A stretch of 64,000 nucleotides of DNA from RGIG6353 sp045660745 (GTDB lineage Bacteria; Bacillota; Clostridia; Oscillospirales; SIG627), in assembly GCA_045660745.1 (NCBI GenBank), contig JAZREJ010000014.1, forward strand, positions 21,585 to 85,584, in the 5' to 3' direction. A program made the translations under genes and the position numbers. The notes under the pieces were generated by a model. It did not search any database. It had not been told where the DNA came from and saw nothing but the letters and a program-made list of their open reading frames with translations. The number at the start of each line of letters is the position of its first letter. Position 1 is the first letter of the stretch. This document shows positions 62,637-64,000 of this stretch, piece by piece.

Positions 62637-63926
62637 ATGGCAAACAAAGACGAAAAGAATATATGTTCCTTCTGTCACCGTGACGAAAATGAAGCAGGTC
62701 CCCTTATCAGCGGTCCTGACGGAGTTAAAATATGTGAGCAGTGTACAGAATTCTGTTCCATGATTTTTGAAAACAACGAAGAAGCTGAAAAAAAGAGCTC
62801 TGACAACGGCTTAAAACTGTCCGAGCTTCCCCGTCCCGAGGAAATAAAAGCATCGCTTGACGAATACGTAATAGGTCAGGACAGAGCAAAGATCACTCTT
62901 TCCGTTGCGGTATACAACCACTATAAACGTATACTTCAGAAGAAAAAAGACTCAGATGTTGAGATACAGAAAAGCAACGTGCTACTTCTTGGTCCTACGG
63001 GTGTGGGTAAGACATACCTTGCCGCAACTCTTGCAAAGACCTTGAAGGTTCCTTTTGCGATTTCAGATGCTACCACGCTCACAGAGGCAGGCTACGTTGG
63101 TGAGGACGTTGAAAACATTCTTCTCCGTCTTATCCAAGCGGCTGATTTTGACGTTGCCCGTGCAGAGCAGGGTATCATATACATTGATGAAATAGACAAA
63201 ATATCCCGTCGCAGCGAGAACCGCTCAATAACCCGTGACGTTTCGGGCGAGGGCGTTCAGCAGGCACTTTTGAAGATTCTCGAAGGTACAGTTGCCAACG
63301 TTCCCCCTCAAGGCGGACGTAAGCACCCAAATCAGGAATTTATAAAAATAGACACCTCAAATATCCTTTTCATTTGCGGAGGAGCATTTGACGGAATCGA
63401 AGAAATAATCGAGCGCCGTGCGGGCAAGCAGATGATAGGCTACGGAGCAACCGTACAGACAAAAGCTGAAAAGGAAAGCACACATACTCTCAAAAAAGTT
63501 GAGGCACACGATCTTGTGAAATACGGACTCATTCCCGAGCTTGTAGGAAGAATGCCAATGATAGTATCACTTGACCCACTTGACGAGGATGCATTCTGCA
63601 GAATCCTTTCTGAGCCGAAAAACAGCCTTGTGAAGCAATATCAGAAGCTTTTTGAAATGGACGGCGTGACACTTGAATTAAAGCCTGATGCAATTCGTGA
63701 AATAGCGCGTCTTGCAAAAGAGCGAAACACAGGTGCCAGAGGTCTCCGTGCGATAATGGAAGGACTCATGCTTGAGTATATGTACTCACTTCCCTCAGAC
63801 AAGACTGCAAAGAAAATAACATTTACCGCAGAAACCGTCAAGGGTGAAAAAAAGGCAAAAATAACCCACACCGCCGAGACTAAAACAAAAAAAGAAAAAA
63901 CAGATACCGCAAAGATTCCAGAGTAG
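62637..63926 (+). CDS. clpX: ATP-dependent Clp protease ATP-binding subunit ClpX
   Basis: A 429-residue AAA+ unfoldase partnering ClpP. The zinc finger is CSFCHRDENEAG with CEQCTEFC; Walker A is LLGPTGVGKTYLAATL, Walker B GIIYIDEIDKIS, and the sensor region TGARGLRAIMEG. The last 40 residues are a charged lysine/threonine tail (KGEKKAKITHTAETKTKKEK). The ClpP-docking loop IGY appears in GKQMIGYGATVQ. Confidence 0.97.
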   Translation: MANKDEKNICSFCHRDENEAGPLISGPDGVKICEQCTEFCSMIFENNEEAEKKSSDNGLKLSELPRPEEIKASLDEYVIGQDRAKITLSVAVYNHYKRILQKKKDSDVEIQKSNVLLLGPTGVGKTYLAATLAKTLKVPFAISDATTLTEAGYVGEDVENILLRLIQAADFDVARAEQGIIYIDEIDKISRRSENRSITRDVSGEGVQQALLKILEGTVANVPPQGGRKHPNQEFIKIDTSNILFICGGAFDGIEEIIERRAGKQMIGYGATVQTKAEKESTHTLKKVEAHDLVKYGLIPELVGRMPMIVSLDPLDEDAFCRILSEPKNSLVKQYQKLFEMDGVTLELKPDAIREIARLAKERNTGARGLRAIMEGLMLEYMYSLPSDKTAKKITFTAETVKGEKKAKITHTAETKTKKEKTDTAKIPE

Positions 63927-63932
63927 TCATGA

Positions 63933-63999
63933 CCACCAGCCGTGCTGGTGGCATGCACTGCCCCCTTAGGGCATAAAACCGGCTGAGCCTATAGGCTCA
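63933..63999. repeat. Cluster of three short palindromes at the right edge
   Basis: CCACCAGC/GCTGGTGG (63933-63951), TGCCC/GGGCA (63959-63973) and TGAGCC/GGCTCA (63984-63999) follow each other within 70 bases after clpX. The first could act as a terminator for clpX but has no T run. The cluster is cut by the window edge. Confidence 0.6.
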
Positions 64000-64000
64000 T

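Overview
The window looks like chromosome from an anaerobic Bacillota of class Clostridia, probably a gut-type commensal. The evidence is the gene set: Rex, RNase Y with YmdB, SMC-FtsY, a yqeK-LCP-rsfS run, DUF1540 and DUF6062 proteins, a CcdA/TlpA thiol pair, strong sigma-A type promoters (TTGACA-17-TATAAT) and purine-rich ribosome binding sites. No phage, plasmid, rRNA operon, CRISPR array or intact insertion sequence was seen. Most of the window is housekeeping; the accessory parts are the left 16 kb, the solute-binding-protein array at 38.6-43.3 kb and the tRNA-His scar at 44.2-44.5 kb.

Layout. 1-4.4 kb (minus): a DMT transporter cut by the left edge, a methyltransferase-like protein, an acyl-CoA ligase and an E2-type acyltransferase-like protein. 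4.6-5.6 kb (minus): an alpha/beta hydrolase. 5.9-8.9 kb (plus): a three-gene SPFH / zinc-ribbon membrane protein / TPM-domain cassette resembling Bacillus subtilis ydjI-ydjG-ydjH. 9.0-16.9 kb (minus): a glycosidase-like protein, then a tightly overlapped operon of LRR protein, FAD oxidoreductase, CcdA, TlpA-like thioredoxin, rhamnosidase-like protein and glycerophosphodiesterase. 17.1-25.2 kb (minus): radical SAM protein, SpoU methyltransferase, dprA, topA, trmFO, plsX, rnc. 25.4-36.9 kb (plus): small membrane protein, smc, ftsY, rdgB, yhbY, nadD, yqeK, LCP protein, rsfS, leuS. 37-38.6 kb: rpsU and asd, each with a clear terminator. 38.6-43.3 kb (minus): three paralogous solute-binding lipoproteins, each with its own promoter; no terminator hairpin of its own is seen for one of them. 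43.5-44.7 kb: an AlkD-like gene, an 81-bp direct repeat and three tRNA genes (Gly, Arg, His).

44.9-48.4 kb: rny, ymdB and a threonine-aldolase-like gene. 48.4-49.1 kb: an unexplained spacer and a small membrane protein. 49.3-52.1 kb: galU, a dCMP-deaminase-family gene, rimI, tsaD. 52.3-59.3 kb: rex, DUF6062, an OGG-type glycosylase, a double zinc-ribbon protein, lepB, rbgA, rnhB, a YraN-like gene and thrC, mostly overlapping or nearly touching. 59.5-64 kb: a DUF1540 protein (minus), a metallophosphoesterase, tig, clpP and clpX, then a palindrome-rich tail at the right edge.

Functionally the plus-strand blocks supply chromosome organisation, protein targeting and folding, tRNA modification and ribosome assembly. 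The minus-strand left half combines lipid and envelope chemistry with an unusual redox plus glycosidase operon. All functional calls rest on reading motifs and gene order by eye; no database search was run.
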